Shown here: piece after piece, positions 23,006 through 35,638 of the stretch
Numbering within the stretch: position 1 is the stretch's first letter
How the letters are laid out: every line of letters starts with the position of its first letter
Assembly: GCA_012295275.1 (NCBI GenBank)
Contig: CM022678.1
Coordinates: 17,554,278 to 17,618,277 of the forward strand
Direction: 5' to 3'
Length of the DNA stretch: 64,000 nucleotides
Source of the DNA: Chrysomallon squamiferum
Taxonomy: Eukaryota > Mollusca > Gastropoda > Neomphalida > Peltospiridae
The notes under the pieces: generated by a model
Told to the model about the DNA's origin: nothing
Database searches by the model: none
What the model saw: only the letters and a program-made list of their open reading frames with translations
Program-made: the position numbers and the translations under genes

Positions 23006-23369
23006 TTACGTATTTATTTTACAACTGGTGGTACTTGCCGGTTTTTCCTCCTTTTTTGGGGGCGGCACCATTTTTTGCACCGTTTGTATTTTTTTCACAC
23101 TTCGCTTAAATTTTTCTTTTCCTCTACTCCAGGGTGGTTCGTATTCCTTGTAGCTATTATAATCCTTAAATTTGTATTCCAATTTGCCTTTATATTCAAC
23201 GGACTTTTTTGTCGGTTCAGTAACTTTTGTGTAGGGAACAAATTTGCTGGGTTGTTTTATTTTATACCCGGTACTTTTTGGTTCATAAAAAGTGACCTTG
23301 TCATAATTTCGGATTTTGTAATCCACCATTTCAGTAACGTATTTTTGGTTTCTTTGTTTAGAAATGCAC
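23006..23369 (-). CDS. Unrecognised Lys/Tyr/Pro-rich protein, paralogue A
   Basis: On the minus strand an exon begins at 23,369 after a TTTCAG acceptor. The first ATG in frame is at 23,329 and a stop is reached at 23,006, giving 107 residues (MVDYKIRNYDKVTFYEPK ...). The protein alternates short Tyr-Lys motifs (YKIRNYDKV, YKIKQP, LEYKFKDYNSYKEY) and then has EPPWSRG, a basic stretch and a KKEEKP tail. There is no signal peptide, membrane segment or catalytic motif. It aligns by eye with the protein at 26,963-28,686 over the N-terminal motif, the KDY..YKEY block and PPW[ES]RG. A 5' non-coding exon probably ends at the GTGAGT donor at 24,544. Function unknown; I infer a small intracellular protein. 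Confidence 0.65.
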
Positions 23370-23599
23370 CTGAAATGTTATAAATAAAACAATATAAAAT
23401 CATTTTAAAAATTTTCATGGAAGTAATTTGTTGAGAAACATGAAAATATAATTATTTCCTAGTAAAATAAATAAATAAATAACAACAACAATAATAAGGC
23501 GAAGAATTATGGTTCCTATTTTTCCTTTTAATTTTTTAAATTTTTAATTTTTTTAATTTTAGTAGTAGTAGTAGTGGTAGTGGTAGTGGTAGTGGTAGT

Positions 23600-23630
<31 letters not shown>

Positions 23631-24235
23631 CCAAACTCGAGTTAACAAATTTTAAGCAGATAAGTAAACAGGTATATTTGTATAAAAAGCAGCTTTGCTA
23701 GCAATTATACCACCAAGGACATCTCAAGGCGGTGGTAAGTAAATACTACAACAACGTAGAATACCACGTCAGTAGGGATAGGAGATGACGTTACGATTAA
23801 AAAAAAAGAAATAAAAAAATAATAAAAAATAAGAGACTGCCTTCATACTTTATTATGTGGACTTATTTTTAGCAATAACTTTATGTTATTTTTAATTATT
23901 TTTCATTTTTCATTTTATTTTTATTTTATTATTATTATTTTATTTATTTATTTATTTATTATTATTATTTTTTTTAATAAAAGTTTTTTTTTATTATTTA
24001 TTTTATTATTTTTTACTATTATTTATTTATTAATTTATTATTATTTTTTTTTTTTTAAATAATATTTATTCTTTTTAATTTATTTATTTTTCCTTTTTTA
24101 TTATTATTTATTTATTTTGTTATGTCTGTTAAATAAACAGTTTTATGCAACCTCTCAAGTAATGAAAATTTATTATTATGTAGGTAAAATAAAACAAGAA
24201 ATCACCGTTATCATCATCATCTTTATCATATTACC

Positions 24236-24276
<41 letters not shown>

Positions 24277-24543
24277 CATTGTGATTGTTGTTGTTGTTGT
24301 CCATTCATCCATACGTCACACCTACACACAAACATACTTATACACACATAAATACATACATACATACATACAGAGAGAGAGAGAGAGAGATACACATACA
24401 TAACACATACATACACAGACAACACATAAGTACATTCATACGGACATATATGCATGCTTACATACGTAAGAATGCAGACACACACACATGCAAACAAAAT
24501 AAAATATTCTTAAGCAATTAGTTTATAAACACAAACAACTCAC

Positions 24544-24562
24544 CTTCAACGTCACTGATTTA
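24544..24562 (-). other. Probable 3' end (donor) of a 5'-UTR exon for paralogue A
   Basis: On the minus strand GACGTTGAAG is followed by GTGAGT at 24,543-24,538, a consensus donor about 1.2 kb upstream of the exon that starts at 23,369. The exon's 5' limit cannot be set. Confidence 0.35.
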
Positions 24563-24599
24563 TCTCTTTTTCATGAACTACGTACATGAAAACACGACA

Positions 24600-25342
24600 A
24601 TACCCTTAAACAGCAACATGACTCTGTATTTAAATAAATATTCACTGTTTCTTTTTCACCTTTGTATAGAAATAGCAAGCGCTTACAAAACGAAAAAAGT
24701 AACAAAACTTCTATACAACCCTCTCTTTGAATTATGGGTCGTTCGTGTCACGCGGCTAATATCGGTATTTCAAGTGACCGCCATTATCACGAACGTGCAC
24801 CCCTTAGCGACAAGTGGCGTGTTTCTTAGTTACGGTTCAATAAACACCACCTGTTCTCCTGTATCGATCTACGCAGTGTTTGATTTATGAATTAACGGCT
24901 GTTTGAGGAGCATGGCTAGGCCAGTGATATATCAAAACTTGAAACACAATGATCTTTACAGTATAATAGCGTTCCGAGATTGTTGTTGACCTCAAAAAAA
25001 AAAAAAACGTGCGTCTGCTGTTGTTAAAAATAAACACGGTCGTGATTTATTTTGAATGTGTAGCTATAATTGAGACGTCGTTTGGTTTGTTTTTAATGTA
25101 GCTATTACTAAGACGTCATTTTATTTGTTTTTATTGTTGCTATTACTAAGACGAAATTTGATTTGTTTTTAAGGTAGTTAATACTAGATCGTTGTTTCAT
25201 TTGTTTATAGCTATTATTAACCCGTCAGTTATTGGGAACAAAATTATTTCAAGTTGAAGAAAACAGAATGTTATATGTTCTGAGCTCACGTTATGAGATT
25301 TTGTTTTGATATGTTCTTTTCTTTTCCTTTTTTTTATTTATT

Positions 25343-25407
<65 letters not shown>

Positions 25408-26038
25408 GGAATTCTGTTTTCGAATATTATTTGTAATTCAATATTAAATAATAAGTACGAATATAAAATACATTTATATTTTGATAAAAGAAATAATATT
25501 TATATCAAAAAGAAACAATAAAACATTATCTGTTACAAATCACATATAATTATCAGTTAAAACACACCTCATTTCTGTCTACAAATAAATCAAATATCCT
25601 CAGAATATTTTCAGTTATTTTCATTATACTCAGCACACTAATTATTAACATCAAAGTTCTGCTACCGTTGTGGCAGTCCTCCTTCAGTGGCAGTCTTCGC
25701 TTTCCAGTAACATGGATCCTCCGATAAACATTACTGACTCTGAACCGGAAAATGGATTTTCCGATAAAAAACTCATTTCGAATGTTAATGACTCCGAATG
25801 CTGTGACAGAACAGTCAGGATAGTGATTTCAGAACAAATTACTGTCATAATTTTTCTAAAGCCAAAGCCACTTAGAATAATAAACAAATATATTTCTCGT
25901 CTTATATGTATCGTTTTTTATTTTGTTTTTATTTAATAATTTAATGTGTAAAGCAAGAAAGAACATGATAACTTTTTTGAATGCTTATATACAAATATAT
26001 ACGTTATTTATTATTATTTATTATTATCATTATTATTA

Positions 26039-26073
<35 letters not shown>

Positions 26074-26962
26074 GATTTGATTGTCTTAAGACATTTTGTA
26101 TATTCTTAACGACTGCCTTATTTTTTTAACTTTTGCACTGAACAGATTTTAGAACATAAATACGACAGTAATACGTCATCTGCAGCGATCTTGTGTAGAA
26201 TGACGATGCTTCCTTTGTCTCCTCTAGAAAAAAAACGTCATCAGATTCGTCACATAAACTGAATTAGTGAGTTTGTAAGTCCGTTGTGGCAGTCCTCCTA
26301 TCTGGTGTTTATAAAATAATTTCCAAGAGCAATGTGGCAGTCCTCTTATTAGGTGTTACTGAAAGTTTATAATAAAATAATTTCCAAGAGCCAGAGCAAC
26401 GAAAATCCAAACTTGTGATTCAGTAAACGTCCTTCCTTTGTGGCAGTCCTCCTGTGAGGTCGTGTTGTAATTTCATTACACATTGCAAAACAAAGAACCA
26501 AATTTGTGAATCTGGAATATTCGTTGTGGCAGTCTTGGAACCAAATTTGCAATTTCAATAAACAAGCCTTGTGGCAGTCCTCCTAGCAATAATTAAAGTT
26601 TGATGGTAACATAATTTCCATATTGCAACAGCAAAGAAAAACCCAAATGATTTAATTCCATTATATTCACTGTGGCAGACCTCCTCACTTTTCTTGGTTA
26701 CACACAAGGAATTTCCGAAATCAAAAATTCACCAAGCTCAGTTTCCTTTTCTCTTATTAAGTCTTAAAAGAATTTCCGACTTCAAAACTGAAAACTACAT
26801 GATCTAGTATTTCTCTTAATAGTTCTTTATAACAAGTATATCTGTTTATCATTAATAGTTGTTTATAAGAAGTATATCTGTTTATCATTATGGACGCTGA
26901 TGAAATTTCCACGTAAGTTATCATCTTTTCATCAGTCTGAACGAACTTTTAGTCTTATGAGT
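24600..26962. other. Spacer between the two paralogues
   Basis: A somewhat GC-richer block at 24,700-24,890 is a candidate 5' region of paralogue A. It is followed by a (TTA)n tract at 25,336-25,405, a poly-T run at 26,043-26,070 and the GTGGCAGTCCTCC repeat cluster. A 35-bp tandem duplication containing AAGTATATCTGTTTATCATT lies at 26,825-26,890. Confidence 0.5.
25670..26690 (+). repeat. Degenerate repeat cluster with GTGGCAGTCCTCCT core
   Basis: The core or a close variant begins at 25,670, 25,687, 26,286, 26,334, 26,440, 26,526, 26,571 and 26,672. The copies from 26,286 on are spaced 45-106 bp and are separated by related AT-rich sequence (ATAATTTCCA, AACCAAATTTGTGA). Further cores lie at 30,856 and 30,932 and, inverted, at 2,845-2,858. 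Confidence 0.75.
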
Positions 26963-27052
26963 CTAAAAGTCGAGAGGGTCGAATGGATTTCTTGGCTCTC
27001 TCTTTTTTCCCGTTCCACCTTTCGTTAGTGGCGTGTAGACCGGTTTATACAG
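26963..27052 (-). CDS. Paralogue B, terminal exon 3
   Basis: Thirty codons including TAG, in phase with exon 2, with composition unlike the flanking tracts. Confidence 0.65.
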   Translation of the reverse strand: MYKPVYTPLTKGGTGKKREPRNPFDPLDF

Positions 27053-27790
27053 CTGAGGATTTAAAAAAGAACAATAATTTGCTTGTTTCCCGATGTTCTG
27101 GTCAGTTTTGTTTATTTAGTAACTTTCCTGTTAGTTCTACACGTTAAATTAGCAAAAAGTAAAATTAGCAGAAGCAGGTTCTTCAAATAACGACATCGTT
27201 TTTGTTCACGACGAAATCCGAATGTTAGTTAACGTTGAAATAAATGAAGTAAAAGGATACAAACATATCAATGAAAGTAGTGTTATATTATTATTATCTA
27301 CCGTCATGCAGTATTATTATCTGTAATATCCTCTCTGTTCTTCTGTATTAGTTTGTTATTTTTTTTCTCTCTGTTTTACTGCTATTGTTTATTCGTGTTT
27401 CGAGAGGGTTTGTTGAATATATTGTTTTGTTTTAGGTTGTTGTTATTTTTTTTTTTATTATTTTTTTTTTAATATGTTATTGTTTGTAAGGTTTTATTGA
27501 GTGTTTTTTTCTTTTACAAACTGCTTTACATATTCTGTAGGTTAAGTCTTTATTACATATTCTCTATGTAAAGGCTGTATTATATATTCGGATTATATAC
27601 TTGGTTTTATTAAAACAACTACTGATACTTGTATTACTATTACTACTACTGCTGCAACTAATGCTGCTTATTCTACGTCTACTATTACAACTACAAAAAC
27701 TACTACTACAAACTTGCTAGTATTAAAACAATACACGTAATAAGATTACCACTACTGTTATTATTACTACTACCAGCCACAACAAACAAA

Positions 27791-27842
<52 letters not shown>

Positions 27843-28701
27843 GTTAAGAAATAAATTAACAAATAAAAAATACACAAACAAAACACAAACAAATGAAATA
27901 AATAAACAAAGAAATAAACAAAACACAAAACACAAACAAAATAAATAAAATAAATAAATAAATACATAAATACATAAACACATAAATAAATAAATTAACA
28001 AGCAAACAAACAGAACACACACGAACGAAACAAACACAGAAAATAAATATATATAAAATATTTACGGGTACATCGGGTGACGGCGGTGGTACATCGTTGA
28101 TGAAAACTTGGGCTTGTGTTTCTGTTCGTCTCGACTCGTAATCAATCGGCGGGTACATCACTTCCGTAGCCTCGTCTTCAGCTGGTCTGGGCGGGGTCAT
28201 TTGGATGCTCTCATCCTTGAATCTCTTTTCAGGGACTTCAGGTTGAATTCTCTGAACTGGTGGGGGCGGTGGGGGTGGGGGCGGCTTCGGTTTAGGTTTA
28301 ACCTCCTTGTTTTTCTCTATTTTCGGTTCCTGTTTCGGTTTCGGTTCCTGTTTCGGTTTCGGTTTCGGTTCGGTTTTCACAGGCGTCTTCGGCTGTCTGG
28401 GGATTTCTTTCGGTTTCTTAGGTAACAGCCTCGCCACCGCCCTCATTTTCTTCTTTCGTATCTCCCCCCTTTCCCAAGGCGGGACATATTCTTTATATCG
28501 ATAGTCTTTAACTTTGTACTCTTGGATTTTGTAATTGGGAATTTTGCTTTTGCCCATGTCCGGAAGTTTATATGGCTGTGGTTTTCTAGCTTCCGGTAGC
28601 TTATATTCTTGAATTTTAGGATTATAACTTTGAACCTTGTCGTAATTGTGTACTTTGTACTCCATTTTTTTAAGTCTCTCTCCCATATTGCACAATGAGT
28701 C
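26963..28701 (-). CDS. Unrecognised Lys/Tyr/Pro-rich protein, paralogue B (two coding exons)
   Basis: Exon 2 (28,701-28,066) begins after a TTTCAG acceptor, and the ATG is at 28,686. It ends in phase 0 at a CCC/GTAAAT donor. Exon 3 (27,052-26,963) follows a CAG acceptor in phase 0 and gives LYKPVYTPLTKGGTGKK ... PFDPLDF and TAG. The joined product is about 235 residues. Order: MGERLKKMEYKVHNYDKVQS, two Tyr-Lys-Pro blocks, YKIQEYKVKDYRYKEYVPPW followed by ERG, a basic linker, KPKPKQEP-type repeats, nine consecutive prolines, and an acidic MYPPIDYESR region. There is no signal peptide or membrane segment. A non-coding exon 1 probably ends at the GTAAGT donor at 29,428. It shares its N-terminal plan with the protein at 23,006-23,329, so the two look like tandem duplicates. 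Function unknown; the Pro-rich core suggests SH3 or profilin-type binding, which is inference. Confidence 0.7.
28066..28701 (-). CDS. Paralogue B, exon 2
   Basis: Acceptor CTTTCAG at 28,708-28,702; donor GTAAAT at 28,065-28,060. Reading past the donor only gives translation of AAAT/ACAA repeats, which supports the exon end. Confidence 0.75.
28200..28420 (-). repeat. Coding KP/QEP and poly-Pro repeat in paralogue B
   Basis: Imperfect short repeats containing CGGTTTCGGTTCCTGTTTCG on the plus strand encode KPKPKQEP units; a neighbouring GGTGGGGGCGGTGGGG tract encodes the run of nine prolines. Confidence 0.75.
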
Positions 28702-29313
28702 CTGAAAGAATGAAATAAAAAAATAATAATAATAATAAAAAAAAAAAAAAATTATTAAATGTTAAATAAATCGTAAAATAAAAACACAATGGGGAATAAT
28801 TAAATACATTTGGAAAAAAATATACGTTTACAAGTCAAAATTACGTTGTCATTAATAATAAATAGTAGTAGTAGTTATTATTACTACTACTAACTACTAC
28901 TACAATATTATTACTATTATTATTATTATTATCATCATCATCATCATCATCATCATTATATGTCAGGAGAAAAATAAAAAAATTCTATTACTTTTAGTTT
29001 CTGTTAAATTTTATTAAAATTTGCAGCCTTAAAATAATTTTAAAAATAAAATAATTTTTTTTTTCTTATAACGATAAATTTAATCCTGAAACTATGTATA
29101 ATAATAATAAGAATAATAAGAATAATAATAAGAATAATAATAAGAATAAGAAGAAGAAGAAGAAGAAGAATATGATTATAATAATAGTATTAATAATTAT
29201 TACAGAATTGGTGATAATAGTAACCATAATGATCGTAAGCAAGATATTACTACTGCCAGTAATAGTAACAATAATCATAATGATGATAATAATAATAATA
29301 CCCAATGGTGGTG

Positions 29314-29355
<42 letters not shown>

Positions 29356-29427
29356 AATAAAGTAAAACAAAATAAAATGAGAAAATGAACAAGAGAGACG
29401 TAACTATCACTGAATGTTCTAACTTAC

Positions 29428-29480
29428 AAATATCACTACGAGCGGGAAAAACGTTTCCTCCGCCTAGTTTCACTGATCAA
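29428..29480 (-). other. Probable 5'-UTR exon end (donor) for paralogue B
   Basis: On the minus strand AGTGATATTT is followed by GTAAGT at 29,427-29,422, about 720 bp upstream of exon 2. The region 29,500-29,620 upstream is richer in CpG and could hold the promoter, but no core element is certain. Confidence 0.35.
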
Positions 29481-29619
29481 CGTTTACAATGCAATTTACA
29501 ACAACACGTAACTCACCCGTTCTTATATCGCCTGCTGCACATATCTTCACGTGAGGCCACATAACGCGTGTTGCACACATCTCCATAACACAACGTCAAC
29601 ACGATCACGCGATCTCACA

Positions 29620-32059
29620 CCCCACTTTTATTTCTTTCATTACCCGTAACGGTTTTTTTTTTTTTTTTTTTTTTTTTTGTTTTTTTTTTTTTACAAAGGA
29701 GAAATAGTTCTATAGTGTTTGCCCTTTCACTCTCATTCATACAGGTAAAAAGAAACTTTGGCTATTGAGAAACATTCGATCGTGTAACGTTGTTCGGGTT
29801 CACTGGTGTACAGTCGTGAATGTATTTATTTATTTTTTCATCGAATGACGAGTTGTTTTTTTTTTTTTTTTTTTTTTTGTTTGTTTTGAAAGCTTGTTGA
29901 GATTTTTTTTAACAAAAAAAGCGAAAGGTTCATTTGAACTGAAAATTTGAACTTGATTTTTACGTATTAAACTTTTTATTTATTTATTTGTTTATTTGTC
30001 TATGTCTGTTTGTTTGTTATTGTGTTGTCTTTATATGTGTCTGCTTGTGTGTACGTGGGCTTTTGTATGTTTGTGAGCATATGCGTGTGTCTCTATGTGT
30101 GTTTGTGTGTGTATTCAAAGAATTGTGATTTATATTTGTTTATTTTTGAGTCTCTTTGTGTTTAATCTGTCTGCGTGCGTGCGTGTGCGTGTGTGAGTTA
30201 TGATGTGCGGCTTTAGTTTTGTTTCACTAATGTCAATATTCATTTTTAGAAAAATTATTCTGAAGTCTGAAGTCATAATAGTTTATTACTTTTAACATTC
30301 AGAAGGTGGATGACAATTATTATATTTTCTTGCTTTGTTTTATTATTATTATTATTACTACTACTACTACTATTATAATTATTAATTTTATTTGTTTATT
30401 TATTGTTGTTATTTTTTGTTGCTATTATTGTTATTGTTGTCGTTATTATTATTCTTGTTATCATAATTATTATTGTTGTTATTATTATTATTATTAATTT
30501 TATTTAATTATCTATTGTTATTATTTTTTTACCATTATTATTATTATTTTGTTGTTGCTGTTGTTGTTTTTGTTATTATTAATTTTATTATTATTATTTT
30601 TATATACGGTCTTTGTTTGTTTAAATACATATTTAACGTCCCTCCTCATATATCGTTTTTGTATTTATTAAATTCATCAGTAAAACAGGACGAATGTTTA
30701 AAAATACGTCTTATCTATTAATTTAAATAGAAGAAGAAGAAGAAGAAGAAGAAATTTCGAATACTGATTCAATGATTCTGAGAGACTCGATTGTTCTTGA
30801 AGTACATATATTTATTTGTATTTACTAAAGATAATGTTTGAAGTAGCACAAGAAAGTGGCAGACCTCCTGTTGTTAATAACGTTTTATCTATTCATTTAG
30901 AAATATTTGAATACGTGTTTTGTAATATAAAGTGGTTCTCCTCCTGTTCTTGAAGTACTCGCAGTTATATTTGTTAAAATGAATGCTTAACGCTATCGTG
31001 TGAGGTTTAATCACTTTTCTCAGTAGTTTCACAACAGAATAAACGAAAGATGATGACGAAAGAATATACTCAGTCTGTTATCGCAATTTCACGTTATGAA
31101 AAAAAAAAATGGAATAAGCATATAATAATAAAAATAAAAATAATATATTGTCCGATTTAAAAATTATTATTATTATCCGATTTAAAAATTATTATTATTA
31201 TTATATACTTCGGATGGAATTAAAAAATTAAGCTCTCTCTCTCTGTGTCTCTCTCTCTCTCTCTGTATCTGTCTCTCTATATATATCTCTATCTCTCCGT
31301 CTCTCTCTGTCTCGCTCTCTCTCTCTTTCTCTCCTTCTGAAACGAACAAAAGAAATAATATAAAATCATGTCTTTATTTACATCATTAAACAAAACAAGA
31401 AGACTAAAGTAGATAATTGGATAGTATCAAAATACTTCTGTATGCTTATAAATACAAAACTACAAAAATGTTAAATATTTCAGCGGTTATTATAAATTAT
31501 AACAGAATAATACAGATCTTAAAAAGAGTATAAAATAATGGGTAAATTAAACCTCACCACCAGACCCTATTCAATAATTGGATGTTTCATTTGATCATAA
31601 ATCTGACGTTCTGGTCATGAGATGACTTCGTATAAAAAATTAAGCGGATATGTTTGCAACACAACATCAAATAATTGAAGTTATATTACTTTTAAAAGTA
31701 GAAATACAAGAGTTTTCATCAGCATTTAACCTAAATACAAATTTTCAGCAAAAAAACCGGAATGTTTCGTCCATTTTGTGATTTGTTAAGGAATGATTTC
31801 AGAATCTGACAGAACCAAAAGTCGCTGTGTACCTTTAATAAAGTCTACAAGTAATTACTTTGTTATTGGCAAAGCTTTATCGCCAAAAATAATTTTAAAA
31901 TAACTTGTATATAAACATGCAGTGCAATTATAAATATAATTTAGAATTACCTAAAAAAACTGTATATATATTTAGCAAAACATCCAACAGAAAACCCATT
32001 GTACAAAAAGCTAAAGAAAATCTGATACTGATATTCAAACAACTTTCGTTATTACATTA

Positions 32060-32090
<31 letters not shown>

Positions 32091-32240
32091 AATACATAAA
32101 TATAAAAAAAAGGAAAGAAATCAAGAAAATAGAAAGTATAAATAAAAAAAGAATAATAAATAAATTAGCTTTGACAAGTATATTAACACTGTAGAAAATA
32201 ACATATAAAGGCGCTGTCACACAAACCAAATTACGGATGC
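29620..32240. other. AT-rich spacer between paralogue B and the CUB gene
   Basis: Poly-T runs at 29,653-29,692 and 29,850-29,878, TTA tracts at 30,340-30,600, two GTGGC..CCTCCT motifs at 30,856 and 30,932, a duplicated TCCGATTTAAAAATTATTAT near 31,150-31,190, and an imperfect TC tract at 31,230-31,335. The last ~0.9 kb may be 3'-UTR of the CUB gene. Confidence 0.5.
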
Positions 32241-32244
32241 GAAA

Positions 32245-33605
32245 TCAGACTGGGCCCAGAGAATTATATCGATTTGGTCGCTCAACTACTGTTAATGTCG
32301 TTATTGTTGCTGCTGCTGCTGCTGCTGCCGACGTTTCATAAGGTGGTGGTAATGAGGTAATGACATCTGGTTTATCACATGGCTGGTGGTATATCGCTCT
32401 GTGAATATGCCGTCGTCGTTGTAGTAGATGTCGAATCAACCTGCGACGTTCCTGGCTGTTGACGACGTGGCTGGCTGTTCTCGGAACAGGATCTTTCGTA
32501 CGAAGGAGGGGGAGGGGAAGATGGGGGCGGCAGATTCTGCGGGGGATCAGCGGGCTCGGCATATTCATCACGTGATGCTTCTGGTGTTTGTCTCATTGGC
32601 GGTACGGGGCTGGTGAGCCGCAGCCCACCCTCCAGGCCGCACCCCTGCACGGGAACCAGGAACTCCTGTGAGTGAATTCTTGTTAACTGGTACCCACCCA
32701 GGCTGGAGTACGGGGGAGGACTTTCACCCGGTGTTTCCACGAAGACCGGGTTGAGGATGTCGGGGTGTGGCCGAGGCGTGGCTGCTGGACTCGACCCTGC
32801 GTCTTTCTCTCACCCATGTAAATGGTATTCGTGATGAACACACTGTTGTTGTGGCTGTTCACGACAGCTGGCTCTGCTGATGGCGATGATGGTGATGCCG
32901 ACGATGATGATGATTTCTTGTGACAAGGACAGTAAACGCAACATCCAATGACCATCATTATGACAGCTCCAAACATGAGTCCACCAATTATCGAGATGAT
33001 TGGAATGACTACAGAAATAAAACAATGATACTGTGGGACAAAGAAAGAAAGTTGTATTTAGGAATGAATAGACTCTGCACGTAGATAATACTCGGTAACG
33101 CACCGGCGCAGCAGGACAAAGTCAAATCAGGATCTCACAGATACCGTCAAGTGGATGGATGCACGTATGTATGTTTGTGTGAACTAATGTATGTGTATCT
33201 GTATGTAAAGTGAAAAGTAGATAAACAGATAAACTGTACAAACAAAGTAAGTGATAGGAGACAAACTTACGAACGTCGGAATCTTCTGTTACACGAGCGT
33301 CAGGAACTTCTGTTAGACCAGGGTTAGGAAATGTTGGTAGACGAATGTCAGGAAATGTTGGTAGACGAATGTCAGGAAATGTTGGTAGACGAATGTCAGG
33401 AAATGCTGGTACGAATGTGAGGATATGTTGGTAGACGAATGTCAGGAACTTCTGGTAGACGATAACCTGCCACTGCTTTGTACTCGACACGAAAGAATGA
33501 AAGTCTTTCTGTGACAAGTCTGACGTACATGTATTTCTGAGTGCTCAAGAAAACGTCTCCTTCACAGGCATCGCCAATTTTGCGAGACTTTTCATCAAAT
33601 CCTGC

Positions 33606-33639
<34 letters not shown>

Positions 33640-34714
33640 AATAAGAACCCAGGTATAATTAAAAAAGGAGTTAGTGTATTGATGCAAATGATGATAGTGG
33701 TGGTTCTAATTGAAGTTATGTTGTTACTTATGTTGGTAGTAGTGGAAATGATGATAGTGATGGTGGTAATGGTAAGTATTCTGGTAGTAATGGAAATGGT
33801 GATGGTGGTGGTGGTAATGCTAGTTATAATGGTAGTTATAATGGTAGTAATGCTGGTAGTAATGGAAATGATGATAATTGTGGAGGTAATGGTAGATATG
33901 CTGATATTGAGATAGTAACTGTTGTTATCGTTGTTGTAGTGGTGGTAATAATAATGGTGAAAGCTGTGTTTGTGGTATTGTAGTTGTAGAGGTAGTGATT
34001 GTGACTGTAGTAGAAGTGATGATGACAAAATGACAATAATAATGATGACCTCACTGACGATGATGACTGTTGTGGCTACAGTGTTAAACTCAATATGTCA
34101 TCTGCGTTAGTGAATGAAATGAAAATTGTGAAAGCAGTGATGATGATGATAATGATTATGACTATGTGAATGATGGTGACGATGATGATGATAATGATGC
34201 TGAAAATAACTTTGATAATGACGACCACCTTTACGATAACGATGATGTAACCGACGATTGTGATGATGATGATGATAAAGGAATCACGATAATAAAAGCT
34301 TCAATACACACAATATAGCGGAAAGACAAAAGCTCATATAGAGGAGAAACAGAACACATAAAAGAAAAACAAAATAACAACAATGAAAGGATAACGTCAA
34401 CGTTAAGAAATGATTCACATACCGTCAAAGAAGTCAATGTGGGTGTCACCACACAGAGAAGAACTACTCGGATTGTTGTTGACAACTGTAACGTGGACGA
34501 CGTGATTTGGCTGCTCCGCCGAAATTCGCCACGTCAAGTGTCTGGATGTATAAACAAAATGAATTTGTGTGAACCGACATTTGTAATAAGTATTAAACTT
34601 ACAAAACAAAGTAACAGATGAATTATGTCTTAGCAGGGAGACCAGTAGACACAGTGAATAAAGAATCATTTATAGATCAGGCAGTTGGTTATTCTTACAG
34701 AGACAGACAGATAC

Positions 34715-34811
<97 letters not shown>

Positions 34812-35601
34812 TTCAGAACCAACTCTCTAGAGGGCAACCAATTGCACATTTGTACACAGACAAACAGAAACACAGTCAGACAGACAAACACAGACAGACA
34901 GACAGATGTTAAGTAAATCTCTTCATTAAAGGAAGTTAAAAAGAAAAGTATTATTTGTAACTCACACTGGTAAACCGATCAGATTTTCAGGTATCGTAAA
35001 AACCGATGTAACCTTTGCTGCCTTCAACTCTTTCACTGAACAAACACAACATAGGAGACAGTTTTATTTATGGTCAATACTTATGACATCGACAAACTCT
35101 GTAGTGATGGAATAAAAACGTTTAATCTACCAACAACCAATAATAACGATAATAATAAACAAATAAATAAATATAATTAATAAATAAATAAAATAAATAA
35201 ATAAATAAATAAATTATAATTAACAACAAAACAAAAACAAGAATAATAATAAGAGTTATAAAAATAATAACGACAATAATGATAATAACAACAACAATAA
35301 AGGTACTAATAATAATAATAGCAAAAATAATAATATTATTAGTAATAATAATAACAATAATAACTACGACGACAGCAATAGTAATGTTAAAAAAGTAATG
35401 ATAATAGTACTAATAATAACATTACCAAGACTACTACTAATAATAATAAAAATAACAATAAATAATAATAATAGCAACAATAATAATGTTAATAATAAAC
35501 AATAATCACAATAATCAGAGCAACAAAAGCAATAAAAATAACAATAATGACGATATGATAGTTGTAATAAGACTATCAACAGTATTATCTATTATATTTA
35601 T

Positions 35602-35638
<37 letters not shown>

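Noticed and set aside
27723-28037. Minus-strand hydrophobic ORF after paralogue B exon 2
   Set aside because: It is read-through of AAAT/ACAA repeats past the GTAAAT donor; the true continuation is exon 3 at 27,052-26,963.
33541-33915. Plus-strand Met/Val-rich ORF
   Set aside because: Translation of an A-run and GTA/ATG repeats opposite the CUB gene intron and exon 10.
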